DNA of 64,000 bases from Treponema denticola (GCF_024181405.1 NZ_CP051302.1:2480001-2544000); one strand, 5' to 3'. Shown: positions 22,273 through 31,761, numbered from the stretch's first letter. The notes: generated by a model from the sequence alone, not told the origin. Numbers and translations are program-made.

Positions 22273-23433
22273 TCATTTTAATGTTTTTATTAGGCGCAAG
22301 ATATCCTTCATTGTTGAGGTCAAATCCGTTTCGGCTGTTTTTTTTGCTTGGCTGAAAGGTACGGCAAGACGGTTTATACTGAATACGGCGGAAACTCCCA
22401 TTTTATAAATATCGTCTATACCCTCTTCTGCATCGCCTACGACAGCTATTACCGGCACATTTTTCTTTTTGGCTCTTTGGGCAACGCCTGCAATAACCTT
22501 TCCTCTTAAACTTTGACTATCCAATTTACCTTCTCCGGTAAAAACAAAATCGGTATTATCCAGCTTTTTTTCAAAGTCAACCGTATCAAGAACAATTTCA
22601 ATACCCATTTTTAACTCGGAACCTAAAAAGACGAGAGTTCCGTAGCCCATACCTCCTGCAGCCCCTGCACCGGGGATTTCGGCCGTTTTAGAACCGGAAT
22701 TGAGGGATTCGGTTTTCCTTGCGACCAAGGCCAGATGTTTTAGTCCTTGATCTAGTTCTTCAACCATGCCGGGGTCTGCACCTTTTTGCGGAGCAAAGAT
22801 GTAGGCTGCTCCGGTTTTTCCGAAAAGGGGATTATCTATATCGCACATAGTCGTAAACTTTGCTTTTTTTACAAGTGGGTTTAGGCCTGTCATATCTATG
22901 CGTTTAATATTTTTTAAAGTTCCGCCAGCCGGAATAAAACTTTTTCCTTCCTTATCAAAAAACTTAATTCCCAAGGCTGCTGCAGCTCCGCAGCCGCCGT
23001 CGTTTGTCGCACTTCCGCCCAAACCGATTATAATATTTGTACATCCGTTTTTAAGGGCATCGGCGATGAGTTCACCAACTCCATAGGTAGTGGTAAGAGA
23101 TGGGTTAAGCCTTCCCAACGCAAGAGGGAGCCCCGCACAGGCGGCCATTTCAATTACGGCAGTCTTTTCGGCATTCGGATCTTCATTTTTTAAAATACCG
23201 TAAAAGCCTTCCATTTCTTCAAAAAAAGGATTTTTGACTTTAACCGTTTTTTTTATGCCGCCTACAGCTTCTAAAAAGGCGTCGACACTGCCCTCCCCGC
23301 CGTCTGCGACAGGGATTGAAAGAGTTTGAGCTTCAGGGAAAATTTCTTTTATCGCATTTTTCATCAAAGTGCATATTCGAGCCGAGCTCATTGTTCCCTT
23401 AAAGGAATCGGGGATAAGCAGTATCTTTTTCAT
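22273..23433 (-). CDS. Glycerate kinase (GlxK/GarK family)
   Basis: A 386-residue enzyme phosphorylating D-glycerate (2-phosphoglycerate by the usual GarK reaction). Family hallmarks: IPDSFKGTMSS at the N-terminus, PVADGGEGSVDAF (about 41-53), IIIGLGGSATNDGGCGAAAALG, GAGAAGGMGYG and TGEGKLDSQSLRGKV near the C-terminus. Length is normal. It follows the GntP permease gene by 22 bases, so uptake and phosphorylation are coupled in one operon that feeds lower glycolysis. Confidence 0.92.
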   Translation of the reverse strand: MKKILLIPDSFKGTMSSARICTLMKNAIKEIFPEAQTLSIPVADGGEGSVDAFLEAVGGIKKTVKVKNPFFEEMEGFYGILKNEDPNAEKTAVIEMAACAGLPLALGRLNPSLTTTYGVGELIADALKNGCTNIIIGLGGSATNDGGCGAAAALGIKFFDKEGKSFIPAGGTLKNIKRIDMTGLNPLVKKAKFTTMCDIDNPLFGKTGAAYIFAPQKGADPGMVEELDQGLKHLALVARKTESLNSGSKTAEIPGAGAAGGMGYGTLVFLGSELKMGIEIVLDTVDFEKKLDNTDFVFTGEGKLDSQSLRGKVIAGVAQRAKKKNVPVIAVVGDAEEGIDDIYKMGVSAVFSINRLAVPFSQAKKTAETDLTSTMKDILRLIKTLK

Positions 23434-23455
23434 CTTTAACCTCTTTTAAATAGTT

Positions 23456-24811
23456 CTATAAAAATAAGGATATGATAAATATGCCTATAATTGCGGCAAT
23501 ACCGATTACAAGGGTCATAAGGGTTTGCGTCTTGTATCCGTCCTCAGCCTTTAAACCGCCGAAGGTAGTGACTACCCAGAAATAACTGTCGTTTGCATGA
23601 GAAACGGTCATTGCTCCTGCTCCGATTGCCATAACGGTTAAGGCCGATAAGGGAACGGTAGCAAGGCCCAGGGGAGCCATAAGAGGAGCAAGGATTCCTG
23701 CAGTAGTTGTAATTGCAACCGTCGATGAACCTTGCGCAGATTTTAAAATAGCAGCCAAGAGGAATGGGAAGAAAATGCCGACGGTTTTTAAAACTGCAGC
23801 ATGTTCAGTAATATAACCTACTAAGCTTGATGAAGCTATAACCTTGCCTAAAACACCGCCTGCAGCAGTTACAAAGAGAATGGGGCCTACAACCTTTAAG
23901 GTTTCATTTGTGAGAATATAAAAGTCCTCTGTCTTTTTTTGGCTTGCAAAAAGAATGACACCGAAAAGCAGACCTACCGCTAAGGCTATAATTGGAGCTC
24001 CGAGGAATTTTAAGATATCGGCACCGGTACCGCTCATATTTGCCATAGAAGCAACTGAAGAAATAGCCATGAGGAGGATCGGAACAATAATAGGAGCTAT
24101 GGCACTAAAACCGTTTGGAAGAGTTCCGTAACTTGCAACCAGTTCTTCATAGGATTGTGAAACCTCATCTGTAGAGCTGTCTTCTGAAGCCTTTACCTTA
24201 GTTCCTATATATCTTGCAAAAAAATAACCTGCAATGAGGGGAAAAATAGAAGCTAGGGCTCCCATACCGATTACTAAAAGCAGGTTGTTTCCTATACCGA
24301 GAGAGCTTGCAGCTGCAATGGGCCCCGGTGTAGGCGGAATAAATACGTGAGAAATATACAAACCTGCTGAGAGGGCTACAGTCATCGCAACGCTCGAAAT
24401 TCTTGTTCTTTGAACAAGAGCCTTTCGTATCGGGTTTAGAATAACAAAACCGCTGTCACAAAATACGGGAATTGAAACTATCCAGCCCATAATCAGCATA
24501 GCAAGTTCAGGATGCTTTTTACCTACAACCTTGATAACCATATCGGAGAGCTTTAGGGCTGCTCCTGTTTTTTCAAGGATTGTTCCGATTAGGGCACCAA
24601 GAATAATAACAATACCGATACTTGTAAAAGTTCCGCTAAAACCGGCTCCTATTGTGCCGGGAATCTTTACCAACGGTATTCCTGCGGCCAGAGCCAAAAG
24701 GAGTGAAACTCCCATAATCGATAAAAAGGGATGAATTTTCAGCTTTGAAATAGCGAAAATCATAAGAGCAATAGCAATAACAAATGTAATAATAAGTGCT
24801 ATACCTTGCAT
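23456..24811 (-). CDS. GntP-family gluconate/glycerate permease
   Basis: A 451-residue membrane protein with about twelve helices and the GntP pattern: GTIGAGFSGTFTSIGIVIILGALIGTILEKTGAA, FCDSGFVILNPIRKALVQRT, HVFIPPTPGPIAAASSLG and SAQGSSTVAITTTAGI. ATG 24811 follows CCGGAGG; an upstream in-frame ATG would add 28 residues without a ribosome site. Given the glycerate kinase behind it, D-glycerate is a more likely substrate than gluconate, although the family transports both. Confidence 0.9.
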   Translation of the reverse strand: MQGIALIITFVIAIALMIFAISKLKIHPFLSIMGVSLLLALAAGIPLVKIPGTIGAGFSGTFTSIGIVIILGALIGTILEKTGAALKLSDMVIKVVGKKHPELAMLIMGWIVSIPVFCDSGFVILNPIRKALVQRTRISSVAMTVALSAGLYISHVFIPPTPGPIAAASSLGIGNNLLLVIGMGALASIFPLIAGYFFARYIGTKVKASEDSSTDEVSQSYEELVASYGTLPNGFSAIAPIIVPILLMAISSVASMANMSGTGADILKFLGAPIIALAVGLLFGVILFASQKKTEDFYILTNETLKVVGPILFVTAAGGVLGKVIASSSLVGYITEHAAVLKTVGIFFPFLLAAILKSAQGSSTVAITTTAGILAPLMAPLGLATVPLSALTVMAIGAGAMTVSHANDSYFWVVTTFGGLKAEDGYKTQTLMTLVIGIAAIIGIFIISLFL

Positions 24812-24995
24812 ATAAACCTCCGGACATTTAATGAATGTAAGAAGGATTATATCATATAAATGTTTATAATGCAAATTTAAATATGGTAAAGGCATTCAGT
24901 TTTATGTTCCAAGTTGATAAAGTCTTGACATCATTTTGAAAAACCGTCATCATGGCCTTATCATGTTTAATTATTTTAATGAGAGGTTTTGTTTT

Positions 24996-26792
24996 ATGGG
25001 TATAAAAAAACTAAAGAAGATTATAATTTTTATGAGCTTTATTTTTCTTGCTGCGGCTTGTTCGGATAATAAGCCGGAGAAAGAACAAGATATAAAAACT
25101 GTTGACAGCAAAAACGATGTTAAAGAAGAAGAACCCATAAATTTGCCTAATACGGAATCTATAAGCTTGATCACGGCAAAGTCGAAGGGTGAAAAAATAA
25201 AACTTAGGGTTGAAAGAGTTGTTTCCAATCGTGAGCCTATATGGATCGATTTAAATTCAAATAAAAAAATGGATGAAAATGAAGATATAACGTCATTTGT
25301 TGTACAGGACATGTCCGCTTATCGCGATTATATTATTGATAGTGATGTTATAACTATATACGGCAAAATAAATAGGTTTTTTTGTGATGGAAACCGTATA
25401 ACAAGTATTGATTTAGCTAATAATCCTTCATTAACACATCTTTCTTGTTCCGATAATAACCTTCAAGACTTATCTCTTATAAATAACAGGAATCTGGTAT
25501 ATTTATCTTGCGGTAAAAATAATTTGACTTCTATAGACTTTAGCCGGAATTTCGATTTAACAGAGATTTTTTGTGATGAAAATCTAATCAGAGAACTCGA
25601 TGTTTCTCATATTAAGGGGTTAAGAACTTTAGAAGCTCAAAAAAATAAATTAAAATTTCTTGATATGTCGAAAAATACTTCTCTTATAACTTTATATTGC
25701 TATGAAAATGAGCTGACATATTTAAATACGGATAATTGTAAAAATTTAAAATTTCTTGCTTGTTCCGAAAATGCTCTTACATCCATAGATATAAGTTCAA
25801 ATCCTATTTTGCGTAAATTATGGTGTGCAAATAATAAACTTAAAAATATCGATTTATCGAAAAATGTGAACCTTACATTTCTTGTGCTGAATAATAACTT
25901 ATTATCGGAATTGGATATAAGCAATAATCCCGGCTTAAAAGAGTTTTGGTGCTATAAAAATAATCTATCCAATTTATCTTTAGATGGTCATGAGAATCTT
26001 GAAATATTATCTTGTTATGATAATCAACTGAATTCGCTTGATATTTCTCATCTTACGGAATTACAAGAATGCTATTGTTACAATACAAATATAAACGAGC
26101 TGGATGTATCTAAAAATAATAAGTTGATAAGATTGTCTTGCGGCAAAAATAATCTTTCTCAAATAAACTGTTCTAATCTTAAAGATCTTGAGTTTCTTTA
26201 TGTATCGGAAAACAGCCTTTCAGCTTTGGATATAACGCAGAATTTAAATCTTACGGAGCTTGATTGTGGAGGAAATATGTTGACAGAATTGAATATAAAC
26301 AGTAATAGAAAACTAAAAGAATTATATTGCAGAAATAATAAACTAAAGGCTCTTAATACATCTAATAATGTAAAATTAATTTATCTATACTGTAAACAAA
26401 ATGAAATTACAGATATCGATCTTACAAAAAATACGGAATTACAGTTTTTGTCTGTAAGCGAAAACCGTTTAAAATTTTTGAATTTACGAAATAATGTAAA
26501 ATTGGAAAAGCTATGGTGTTACGATAACTTACTCATGGGGCTTAGTGTTTTAAATAATAAGAATATAAAACTTATATCTTGTTATAATAACCAAATAAAA
26601 GAAAAAGAGATGGATAGGCTCATAAAGTCTTTGCCAACCTGTCCAAGCGAAGAAAGTGGAAGATTCTACGTAGTCGATAGACGGGAAAATAGTACAGATA
26701 ATAATATCTGTACTATTCAGCAGGTTAATGATGCAAAGAAAAAACATTGGAATGTTCTAAAATCCGATAGCGGCGAATTTACGGGCCATTAA
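24996..26792 (+). CDS. Leucine-rich repeat lipoprotein
   Basis: A 598-residue lipoprotein: signal peptide with lipobox LAAAC (Cys22). After a linker of about 100 acidic residues comes a run of about twenty 21-residue leucine-rich repeats with consensus L..L.C..N.L..LDIS.N..L. The cysteine recurs in most repeats (SCSDN, SCGKN, YCYEN, WCANN), and an Asn ladder is present. Such repeats form a solenoid for binding proteins; oral treponemes use LRR proteins for adhesion and coaggregation. ATG 24996 is preceded by GAGAGG; an upstream in-frame ATG would bury the signal peptide. Monocistronic, divergent from the GntP operon. Confidence 0.85.
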   Translation: MGIKKLKKIIIFMSFIFLAAACSDNKPEKEQDIKTVDSKNDVKEEEPINLPNTESISLITAKSKGEKIKLRVERVVSNREPIWIDLNSNKKMDENEDITSFVVQDMSAYRDYIIDSDVITIYGKINRFFCDGNRITSIDLANNPSLTHLSCSDNNLQDLSLINNRNLVYLSCGKNNLTSIDFSRNFDLTEIFCDENLIRELDVSHIKGLRTLEAQKNKLKFLDMSKNTSLITLYCYENELTYLNTDNCKNLKFLACSENALTSIDISSNPILRKLWCANNKLKNIDLSKNVNLTFLVLNNNLLSELDISNNPGLKEFWCYKNNLSNLSLDGHENLEILSCYDNQLNSLDISHLTELQECYCYNTNINELDVSKNNKLIRLSCGKNNLSQINCSNLKDLEFLYVSENSLSALDITQNLNLTELDCGGNMLTELNINSNRKLKELYCRNNKLKALNTSNNVKLIYLYCKQNEITDIDLTKNTELQFLSVSENRLKFLNLRNNVKLEKLWCYDNLLMGLSVLNNKNIKLISCYNNQIKEKEMDRLIKSLPTCPSEESGRFYVVDRRENSTDNNICTIQQVNDAKKKHWNVLKSDSGEFTGH

Positions 26793-26804
26793 AAATTTTA
26801 TAGG

Positions 26805-27869
26805 CTAATCTTTAACCTTTATGTGGTAAATCGTCGATTCTTCTTTTATTCCCTTAAAAGCAATACGTTGGCGCTGAACTTTGTTTGTGATTGCGGCTAT
26901 GGATTTTTGTATTTCGTTATTGTTAAAAAGTTCTTCTGAAATTACTACCTCATTCGGTTGAGCTGCATTTTGGATGCGAGCCGCCATATTTACGCTTGTA
27001 CCGAAGTAGTCTAAGCGGTTGTTTAAGGTAACGACCAGAGCGGGGCCTGCATGAATACCGATTTTCACTTCAATTCTTTCAATTTCAGAATTGTTTTTAT
27101 AGTGCTCGTGCAATTCTTTTTGAGCCTCAATACTTGCATCTACGGCTTTCTTAGAGTTCATAAAAACGCCCATAATAGCGTCTCCTATGGTTTTTACAGG
27201 AACGCCTCCGAACTTTTTTATTACATCAAATAGAATTATAAAATGATCTCTGACAAGGGCAAAGGCCTTTGCATCTCCTAACTCAGAATACATAAGGGTT
27301 GAGCCCTTAATATCCGTAAAGAGAATTGCAGCTTTCATTACTTGGAGGGATTGCCCCGGTATTAAAACATCCGATCCCATGAGGTCCCTGTAAAGGTTGT
27401 TTTGAATTAAATCGATTCCCTTTATGGAATTAGGTGTTTTCCAAGTAAGATAGTTTCCTTCATTTACATCAGTTTCTATTTTTGCAAGATAGTTTTCCTT
27501 CAATGAAGAATCCAAGGGTAGTATATTCGGGTGAATGGAGAAGAAAACTTCAATATTGTCGTCTAAGGTATTGTTAAAGTTTTTTTGGCAAGCCGGACAA
27601 TAGTTTTCTGAAACGGCTTCATGTATTGAAAGGGTTTCATAAGCTACACTTCCGCAGGTCGGGCAATGATATATCCAGTCGATTATAAAAAAACCGTCAT
27701 ATACGCCTTGGATAAAAATATTTAAGGCTGTTTCTCTGCTTAGACTTAATTCTCCTGCAAGACCATACACATCTATGTGAAATAATTTTCCTTCTTGCAG
27801 TGCCGATAAGGATGCCGCAATTTTATCTGCTGCTTCTTGATTTTGATTATATTGTAAATTTAAATTCAT
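26805..27869 (-). CDS. Class III adenylate/guanylate cyclase with zinc ribbon
   Basis: A 354-residue soluble cyclase. Residues 69-94 form a zinc ribbon (C69, C72, C91, C94). The catalytic domain begins at about 179: FTDIKGS with metal Asp186, KTIGDAIMG with substrate Lys226 and metal Asp230, GIHAGPA, and DYFGTSVNMAARI with Asn294 and Arg298 for transition-state binding. All catalytic residues are present. Lys plus Asp287 favours ATP, hence cAMP. The N-terminal part (about 1-60) may be a small helical input domain. It converges on the LRR gene with twelve bases between. Signal unknown; the zinc ribbon could sense metal or redox. Confidence 0.88.
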   Translation of the reverse strand: MNLNLQYNQNQEAADKIAASLSALQEGKLFHIDVYGLAGELSLSRETALNIFIQGVYDGFFIIDWIYHCPTCGSVAYETLSIHEAVSENYCPACQKNFNNTLDDNIEVFFSIHPNILPLDSSLKENYLAKIETDVNEGNYLTWKTPNSIKGIDLIQNNLYRDLMGSDVLIPGQSLQVMKAAILFTDIKGSTLMYSELGDAKAFALVRDHFIILFDVIKKFGGVPVKTIGDAIMGVFMNSKKAVDASIEAQKELHEHYKNNSEIERIEVKIGIHAGPALVVTLNNRLDYFGTSVNMAARIQNAAQPNEVVISEELFNNNEIQKSIAAITNKVQRQRIAFKGIKEESTIYHIKVKD

Positions 27870-27924
27870 AAAATAACTCCGAAGATTGAACCCGGAGTTA
27901 TTATAAAAGTTACAAATTCGATAT

Positions 27925-29445
27925 TTAAAAGCGCTCCGCTATAGCTTTTTCGATGCGTTTAATAGCTTTTTCTATCCCTAAAATTTGGATTGAGCCTACA
28001 AGGGGCGGGCTTATTCTGCTGCCGGTAACGGTCATTCTGACAGGCATCATAAAGTCTCCCATCTTAATACCCATAGCATCTGCTTCCGCCCTAAAGACTT
28101 CTCCGCCTGCATGGTCGTCAAGGCCTGCAATTTTAGGCATTACTTCGATTGCCTTTTGGAGAACTTTTTTTGTAGTTTCGGCATCAAGTTTTTTCGGTAT
28201 TATTTCTTCTGCCGGAGGAACTGCCGGTTCTTCAAAGAGAAAGCGAACCATTTCGGTTATTTCGCTTAAAAGGTGAAGTCTCTCTTTTACCAAAGGCATC
28301 ACCTTCATTAAAACTTCTTTTTGTTCTTGAGTCGGCTTTAAATAGGTTTGATTTTCAAAGCGGCATCCGGCTTTTTTCAGCTCTTCTTCATTTATCTTTC
28401 CGAAAAGTCCTGAATTTGCAATATAGGGCCATGTAAGAGCAAAGAGTTCTTCATCGGTTTTTTCCCGCATATATTGGCCGTTAAACCACTCCAGCTTTTT
28501 ATAGTCAAATACGGCCGGGGCTTTGTTTAAGTGCTTAATGTCAAAGAGTTTTTCCAAGTCCGAAAGGCTGTACATATCACGGCCGTCTTCATAAGAACAG
28601 CCAAGCATAGCAACATAATTGATAATGGCTTCCTTTAGGTAGCCCTTGTTTCTGAATTCGTTGCAGCTGGTGGCTCCGTGCCGTTTTGAAAGCTTTTGTC
28701 CGTCATTTCCCATAACCATGGGCAGGTGGCAAAATTGGGGTGGTTCCCAGCCGAAGGCCTTGTACATTATAACATGCATGGGGGTGGATGGGAGCCATTC
28801 TTGGGCACGCATAACGTGGGTTATGCCCATGAGGTGGTCATCTACGATGTTCGCCAAGTGATATGTCGGAAACCCGTCGCTTTTTAAAAGGATTTGGTCG
28901 GGGTTTATATCTTCATTTTTCCATTCAATATCGCCTAAAAGGGCATCTGTAAATTTGGTGCTGCCTTCAAGCGGAACCTTTAAGCGGATAACATAGGGAA
29001 TACCTTCGTCCATTTTAGTCTTTATTTCTTCATCGGTTAAATTGCGGCATGCCCTGTCATAGCCCGGAGGCATCTTATTCATTGTTTGAATTTTTCGAAT
29101 CCTGTCCAGCCTTTCCGAATCGCAAAAGCAATAGTAAGCAAATCCCTTATCGACAAGTTCTTGGGCATATTTTCGGTAAATATCGAACCTTTGAGACTGA
29201 ATATAGGGTGCACAGGGGCCTCCCTTTGGTCCGCCTTCATCCCATTCAAGGCCGAGCCATTCAAGGGTATCATAAAGGTTCTGTTCATATTCTTCGCTGT
29301 ATCTTGTTCTGTCGGTATCTTCAATACGCAAAACGAATTTTCCGCCTTTTGAGCGGGCAAAAAGATAATTAAACAAGGCTGTACGGACTCCGCCTATGTG
29401 CTGAAAGCCGGTGGGAGAAGGAGCATATCTGACTTTAACTTGCAT
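27925..29445 (-). CDS. gltX: Glutamyl-tRNA synthetase
   Basis: Charges tRNA-Glu. Class I synthetase motifs: YAPSPTGFQHIGG (8-19) with HIGG, RIEDTDRTR (40-48), and KLSKR (251-255). A cysteine cluster C106-x-C108 and C133 suggests a zinc-binding insertion. Length 506 residues is normal. ATG at 29445 follows AGGAGG. Upstream, a divergent secreted-protein gene begins 125 bases away. Whether it also charges tRNA-Gln (non-discriminating) cannot be decided here. Confidence 0.95.
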   Translation of the reverse strand: MQVKVRYAPSPTGFQHIGGVRTALFNYLFARSKGGKFVLRIEDTDRTRYSEEYEQNLYDTLEWLGLEWDEGGPKGGPCAPYIQSQRFDIYRKYAQELVDKGFAYYCFCDSERLDRIRKIQTMNKMPPGYDRACRNLTDEEIKTKMDEGIPYVIRLKVPLEGSTKFTDALLGDIEWKNEDINPDQILLKSDGFPTYHLANIVDDHLMGITHVMRAQEWLPSTPMHVIMYKAFGWEPPQFCHLPMVMGNDGQKLSKRHGATSCNEFRNKGYLKEAIINYVAMLGCSYEDGRDMYSLSDLEKLFDIKHLNKAPAVFDYKKLEWFNGQYMREKTDEELFALTWPYIANSGLFGKINEEELKKAGCRFENQTYLKPTQEQKEVLMKVMPLVKERLHLLSEITEMVRFLFEEPAVPPAEEIIPKKLDAETTKKVLQKAIEVMPKIAGLDDHAGGEVFRAEADAMGIKMGDFMMPVRMTVTGSRISPPLVGSIQILGIEKAIKRIEKAIAERF

Positions 29446-29570
29446 AGTTACAAAACCTCCTAACTGTTATAGATAATGTCAAGTTCATTAAGGGGCTTAT
29501 TATACATTTTTTTAGGCTTAGGTGCAAGGCTAAATTAAAGCTTATTTTTTTTAAGCCGATACAGGTATTG

Positions 29571-30593
29571 ATGAAGACTTCTCTTATTAAATTTGCCGTT
29601 AGAGCAATGTTTGTTTTATTTTGTGTTTCAGCCGTTTTTTCCGAATCCGGAGATATAAAGCAAAATATTCCGGTTACTTCGATGCCCCCTAAGTGGGAAC
29701 CCTTGTTTCCGTCAGCTTTGTGGGTAAAAAATATTCCAATCAAACAAGAAGTTTTGATACAAACTGTAAAAACAAAAGAAGAAATGGATGCTTCTCTTAA
29801 ATTTGACGAATCAAAGCTGCAATCCGTTTTATTGAATAACGATATTTTTGCTCTTTATGGAAAACCGGGAGCCTATACTATGGGCATTTTAGGAAGATAT
29901 TCTCCTGAAGAAATCGAACCGATTATGAATGAGTTTATAATAACTTATGATGAAGTAAACAAGGAAAGAGGAATTATACCGGCTTTTTATCTAATTTACG
30001 GAACATGTTGGCCTGAAGGCGAAATCGGTCTTCTTCGCTTATCCACTGTCAAAAAATATATAGAATTTGCCGCCGAAAGAGGCTGGTATGTATTTATTGA
30101 CCATCAAATCGGAAAATATACTGTAGAACAGGCTATGAATGCAATCCTGCCTTTTTTGAAGTACCCAAATGTGCATTTGGCTCTGGATCCCGAATGGCGT
30201 ACAACTCAGCCGATGAGGGTTATCGGCTCGGTTACGGGTGATGAGATAAATAAGGCCCAAGAAATGATGGATAAATACATAAAGGAAAATAATATTACGG
30301 GCAGAAGGATGCTTGTAATTCATCAGTTTAATTCTATAATGATTAAAAAGAGAGCTAATGTAAGAAGCGATTATGAAAGAGTGCAGCTTATTCATTGTGC
30401 GGACGGCTTCGGTTCTCCTCGATTAAAGAAAGATTCTTATGCTTATAATGCTCTCGCACAAAATATTCCGCTTAAGTCTTTTAAGCTTTTTTCAAAACCG
30501 ACTGTTGCAGGTGCAGGTTATGACCAACCCATGATGACCCCCGATGAGGTTTTTGACTTGAACCCTCGCCCCTATCTTATAATGTATCAATAA
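29571..30593 (+). CDS. Secreted protein of unknown function, TIM-barrel-like
   Basis: A 340-residue protein with a signal peptide (LIKFAVRAMFVLFCVSAVFS, cut before ESGD). The mature part shows barrel-like alternation: PAFYLIYGTCWPEGE, AERGWYVFIDHQIGKYT, PNVHLALDPEWRT, RRMLVIHQFN, RVQLIHCADGFGSPRLK. Acidic and histidine residues at strand ends (DHQ, DPEWR, HQF) suggest an active site as in glycoside-hydrolase-like folds, but no family is firmly recognised. ATG 29571 is preceded by an in-frame TTG, with a weak ribosome site. A terminator follows. Periplasmic or surface location is likely. Confidence 0.65.
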   Translation: MKTSLIKFAVRAMFVLFCVSAVFSESGDIKQNIPVTSMPPKWEPLFPSALWVKNIPIKQEVLIQTVKTKEEMDASLKFDESKLQSVLLNNDIFALYGKPGAYTMGILGRYSPEEIEPIMNEFIITYDEVNKERGIIPAFYLIYGTCWPEGEIGLLRLSTVKKYIEFAAERGWYVFIDHQIGKYTVEQAMNAILPFLKYPNVHLALDPEWRTTQPMRVIGSVTGDEINKAQEMMDKYIKENNITGRRMLVIHQFNSIMIKKRANVRSDYERVQLIHCADGFGSPRLKKDSYAYNALAQNIPLKSFKLFSKPTVAGAGYDQPMMTPDEVFDLNPRPYLIMYQ

Positions 30594-30621
30594 AAACTAG
30601 TAAAGATGTACAAAAACCAAT

Positions 30622-30664
30622 AAAAAAGGCTGTAATCTCATAAAGAGATACAGCCTTTGTTGTT
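30622..30664. terminator. Intrinsic terminator
   Basis: AAAGGCTGTAATCTC, a short loop, GAGATACAGCCTTTG and a T-rich tail. A-rich on the other side, so it can serve the convergent flgM transcript too. A second hairpin GGCATGG/CCATGCC lies at 30698-30716. Confidence 0.75.
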
Positions 30665-30737
30665 TTAAATATGATATAGAAACCATGATGCCGGTTCGGC
30701 ATGGCTTATCCATGCCTTTATCAATAAATTATTTTAA

Positions 30738-31019
30738 TTAAAATCCTAAAGAGCCTAAAATTTTATCTGCTGTTTGATCCAGAACGCTGTCTATATATGA
30801 AGGATCTTGAAATTTTTTGATAACTTCTTCTATTTTTTCTTTTCGAATGTCCGGAGCAGCCTTTACTGCATCCATTGCAAAATAAATTTCCGATAATTTT
30901 TGAGCTTCAGGAGATACTTGTACTGAATCGGAAACTTCTACCTTTTCCATTCTTCTTGGTTTTTGAGTGTTTTGTAAATTTTTGATCGGATCAATTCCGC
31001 CCAATTTTTCTATCATCAT
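30738..31019 (-). CDS. flgM: Anti-sigma-28 factor FlgM
   Basis: A 93-residue protein that holds sigma-28 (FliA) until the flagellar hook is complete. The C-terminal half (VSDSVQVSPEAQKLSEIYFAM then DIRKEKIEEVIKKFQDPSYIDSVLDQTADKIL) matches the FlgM sigma-binding helices, while the N-terminal half is basic and flexible. Two adjacent ATGs exist (31019 and 31016); AGGA lies seven bases before the second, the better spacing. A strong sigma-28 promoter sits just upstream. It stands alone, away from other flagellar genes. Confidence 0.85.
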   Translation of the reverse strand: MMIEKLGGIDPIKNLQNTQKPRRMEKVEVSDSVQVSPEAQKLSEIYFAMDAVKAAPDIRKEKIEEVIKKFQDPSYIDSVLDQTADKILGSLGF

Positions 31020-31041
31020 GTTTTCCTGCCTTCCTAACCGA

Positions 31042-31068
31042 TTATCGGTTAATCTTAGTCAAAAGTTA
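31042..31068 (-). promoter_or_regulatory. Sigma-28 promoter of flgM
   Basis: On the minus strand TAACTTTT, 11 bases, ACCGATAA. Compared with the E. coli FliA consensus TAAAGTTT-N11-GCCGATAA this is six of eight and seven of eight, with exact spacing. Transcription would start about 16-20 bases before the ATG. It implies autoregulation of flgM by the sigma factor it inhibits. Confidence 0.75.
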
Positions 31069-31089
31069 AGGTTTTATTTTTATAAAAGT

Positions 31090-31761
31090 CTATTTTCCTG
31101 TAACAAAAACAGAAAACTCCCCTTTTATCGAGGGCCTTTTTTCAAAGTTTTGTAAAACTTCAGCAGCCTGCCCCTTGATAATCTCTTCATGGAGTTTTGT
31201 AAGCTCCCTCCCTACAATAAGCTCACGGTTACTATCTATTTCGGCAATATCGGCTAAGAGCTTTACGATTCTATAAGGGGATTCATATAAAACAAAGCCT
31301 GCCCCAAAGTCAAACAGCTCTTGAAGTCTCCGTTTGCGTTTTCCTGCCTTAGGCGATAAAAAGCCCTCAAAAACTACCGTTTTGTCGTAGGTTCCTGCTA
31401 TACTCATTATAGCACCAAAGGCTGAAGCACCCGGAATAGGAATTATTGTATGCCCTGCTTCTCTTGCCGTCCTTACTAAAATAGAGCCCGGATCACTGAT
31501 TGCCGGTGTCCCCGCATCGCTTGCATAGGCTATTTTTTTTCCTTCATCTAAAAGTTTTACAATTTTTTCGGAGGCTGCGGCTTCATTTACAGCCCTGCAC
31601 GAAATCAAAGGCTTTGAAATTTCATAATGAGTTAAAAGGCCTAAAGTGTGCCTAGTATCCTCACAGGCGATAAAATCGGCTTCTTTAAAAGTCTCTAAAG
31701 CTCTAAAACTGATATCTTTTAGATTGCCTATAGGAGTGGCAACCACAAATAAAATTCCCAC
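31090..31761 (-). CDS. rsmI: 16S rRNA (cytidine-1402-2'-O)-methyltransferase
   Basis: A 223-residue RsmI of the tetrapyrrole-methylase fold. Motifs: VATPIGNLKDIS (7-18), ACEDTRHTLGLL, AYASDAGTPAISDPG and PIPGASAFGAIMSIAG. It methylates C1402 in the ribosomal P site. It is shorter than the common 270-290 residue form; the C-terminal tail is reduced, as in some spirochaetes. It lies divergent from a zinc-ribbon membrane gene with 61 bases between and just upstream of flgM on the same strand. Confidence 0.88.
   Translation of the reverse strand: MGILFVVATPIGNLKDISFRALETFKEADFIACEDTRHTLGLLTHYEISKPLISCRAVNEAAASEKIVKLLDEGKKIAYASDAGTPAISDPGSILVRTAREAGHTIIPIPGASAFGAIMSIAGTYDKTVVFEGFLSPKAGKRKRRLQELFDFGAGFVLYESPYRIVKLLADIAEIDSNRELIVGRELTKLHEEIIKGQAAEVLQNFEKRPSIKGEFSVFVTGK

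Noticed and set aside
25380..26600. Regularly spaced DNA repeats that could suggest a CRISPR array
   Set aside because: The period is 63 bases in frame with leucine-rich repeats, units are degenerate, and there are no identical direct repeats with unique spacers.
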